DNA of 64,000 nucleotides, from assembly GCF_022751215.1 (NCBI RefSeq), contig NZ_JAICDG010000001.1, positions 2,232,001 through 2,296,000 of the forward strand. Direction: 5' to 3'. The notes under the pieces are model-generated. The model was given only the letters and a program-made list of their open reading frames with translations, had not been told where the DNA came from and ran no database searches. This document shows positions 62,696 to 64,000 of the stretch, piece by piece; within the stretch, counting starts at the first letter, position 1; each line of letters opens with the position of its first letter. This DNA is from Actinomadura terrae (GTDB lineage: Bacteria; Actinomycetota; Actinomycetes; Streptosporangiales; Streptosporangiaceae). The position numbers and the translations under genes are program-made.

Positions 62696-62842
62696 CGGGC
62701 ACCCGGACGGGCACTGGGGCGGGCACTCCGGCGGGGGCTCGGGCGTTCACAAGGGCACAGGCGCCCGCGGACCCTCCCGTGGGCGGCGGCCAGGCGGTGA
62801 CCGGAAGGGGCGGGACACGATGAAGAACGGCGAGCGGGCGGA

Positions 62843-63223
62843 GTGACCGACCCGATGACCGAGACCACCCTGCGCGCCGCGCCCCAGACCGAGGCGGTCG
62901 AGTACGCGCGCCGACTCGCCGCCCGCACCATGCGCACCTGGGCCCTGATGGACCGCGAGGAGCTCGTCACCGCGATCGTCGCCGAACTCGTCGCCAACGC
63001 CGTCCGGCACGCGGGCACGGCGCTGGAACTGCGGCTGCTGCGCGGTACCGCCCGGGTCCGCGTCGAGGTCCGCGACCGCGCCGCGCAGTTGCCCCGGCTG
63101 ACCGTCCCCGGCCCCCTGGACGAGTCGCACCGCGGCCTGTTCATCGTCGACCGCTTCGCGACCTCCTGGGGCGCCGACCCCGTGACCGGCGGCAAGGTCG
63201 TCTGGGCCGAAGTCAACATCTGA
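62843..63223 (+). CDS. RsbW-type ATP-binding anti-sigma factor/kinase
   Basis: 126 residues from GTG 62843 (ATG 62855 possible). HATPase_c_2 with N-box ELVANAVRHAG and G-box SHRGLFIVDRFATSWG. No other domain. It would phosphorylate the STAS protein and/or bind a sigma factor. No sigma factor gene is visible, so its target is encoded elsewhere. Confidence 0.88.
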   Translation: MTDPMTETTLRAAPQTEAVEYARRLAARTMRTWALMDREELVTAIVAELVANAVRHAGTALELRLLRGTARVRVEVRDRAAQLPRLTVPGPLDESHRGLFIVDRFATSWGADPVTGGKVVWAEVNI

Positions 63224-63335
63224 CCGCTGTCCGGTATCGGCCCCGGCGTCCGAAACCGGGCCGGTGCGGCCCGGCGGCCGGGCGTTGGGCCGCGCGACCA
63301 CACCGCACGGATGACGCGACCGCGTAGCAAGGGAA

Positions 63336-63366
63336 GGCCCCGCGCACCGGGTGGATGCGCGGGGCC
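63336..63366 (-). terminator. Terminator hairpin after DAHP synthase
   Basis: Perfect 10-bp inverted repeat (GGCCCCGCGC / GCGCGGGGCC) with an 11-base loop, 33 bases past the stop of the minus-strand gene; no U tract. Confidence 0.6.
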
Positions 63367-63398
63367 CTCGGTGATGTCGTGTGACGTCCGAGCGGTGA

Positions 63399-64000
<602 letters not shown>

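Overview
The window is one contiguous piece of a high-GC actinomycete chromosome. Third codon positions are overwhelmingly G or C, GTG and TTG starts are common, and it carries a mycothiol S-conjugate amidase, a class II DAHP synthase, an XRE/TPR regulator and a poly-HAMP kinase/SpoIIE/STAS/RsbW-type network. The style fits an Actinomadura- or Streptosporangiales-like organism, but the genus is inference. No insertion sequence, phage gene, rRNA, tRNA or CRISPR array was found.

Layout. (1) 1-8212, minus strand: a cryptic stand-alone fatty-acid/polyketide-like cluster with acyltransferase, ACP, FabL-type enoyl reductase, ketoreductase, ketosynthase, thioester reductase, Baeyer-Villiger-type monooxygenase and a phosphotriesterase-like lactonase that runs off the left edge. 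A small Cys-containing ORF with a strong ribosome binding site (8490-8717) and an XRE/TPR regulator (9156-10490) lie upstream. (2) 10849-20564: assorted genes (AAC(6')-like GNAT, DUF2786 protein, AlkZ-like HTH_42 protein with a QxQ motif, LysR/DHA2 efflux pair, siderophore-interacting protein). Two of them share an almost identical 25-bp upstream element. (3) 20565-23608: about 3 kb without a convincing gene, including a degenerate ~70-bp tandem repeat array, ending in a structured leader before a secreted double-psi beta-barrel protein. (4) 24321-34634: a catabolic/transport block with IclR, a benzoylformate-decarboxylase-like ThDP enzyme, SDR, sugar-type ABC transporter, LLM oxidoreductase and DUF3311/MctP.

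(5) 34752-41822, minus strand, is the most exciting part. Six genes overlap at every junction: a SznE-like arginine N-methyltransferase, a SznF-like diiron/cupin N-nitrosating enzyme whose metal ligands fall at the SznF residue numbers as I recall them, a Rieske ferredoxin, an MFS transporter fused in frame to an alpha/beta-hydrolase, an ATP-grasp ligase and a LysE exporter. This reads as an N-nitrosourea pathway whose accessory genes suggest a product different from streptozotocin, such as an amide or peptide of the nitrosated amino acid.

(6) 42180-52011: accessory genes, including a Ro/TROVE-like vWA protein coupled to an ARPP-2-like/Fis-HTH protein, with a HAD protein (HAD_SAK-like) and a secreted HNH nuclease nearby, and an O-methyltransferase with a one-base frameshift. 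(7) 52098-64000: gltX, a TauE/cupredoxin fusion with an internal repeat, then a cytoplasmic partner-switching signalling module (response regulator, 1412-residue poly-HAMP hybrid kinase, SpoIIE phosphatase, STAS antagonist, RsbW-type ATPase) and the partial class II DAHP synthase at the right edge.
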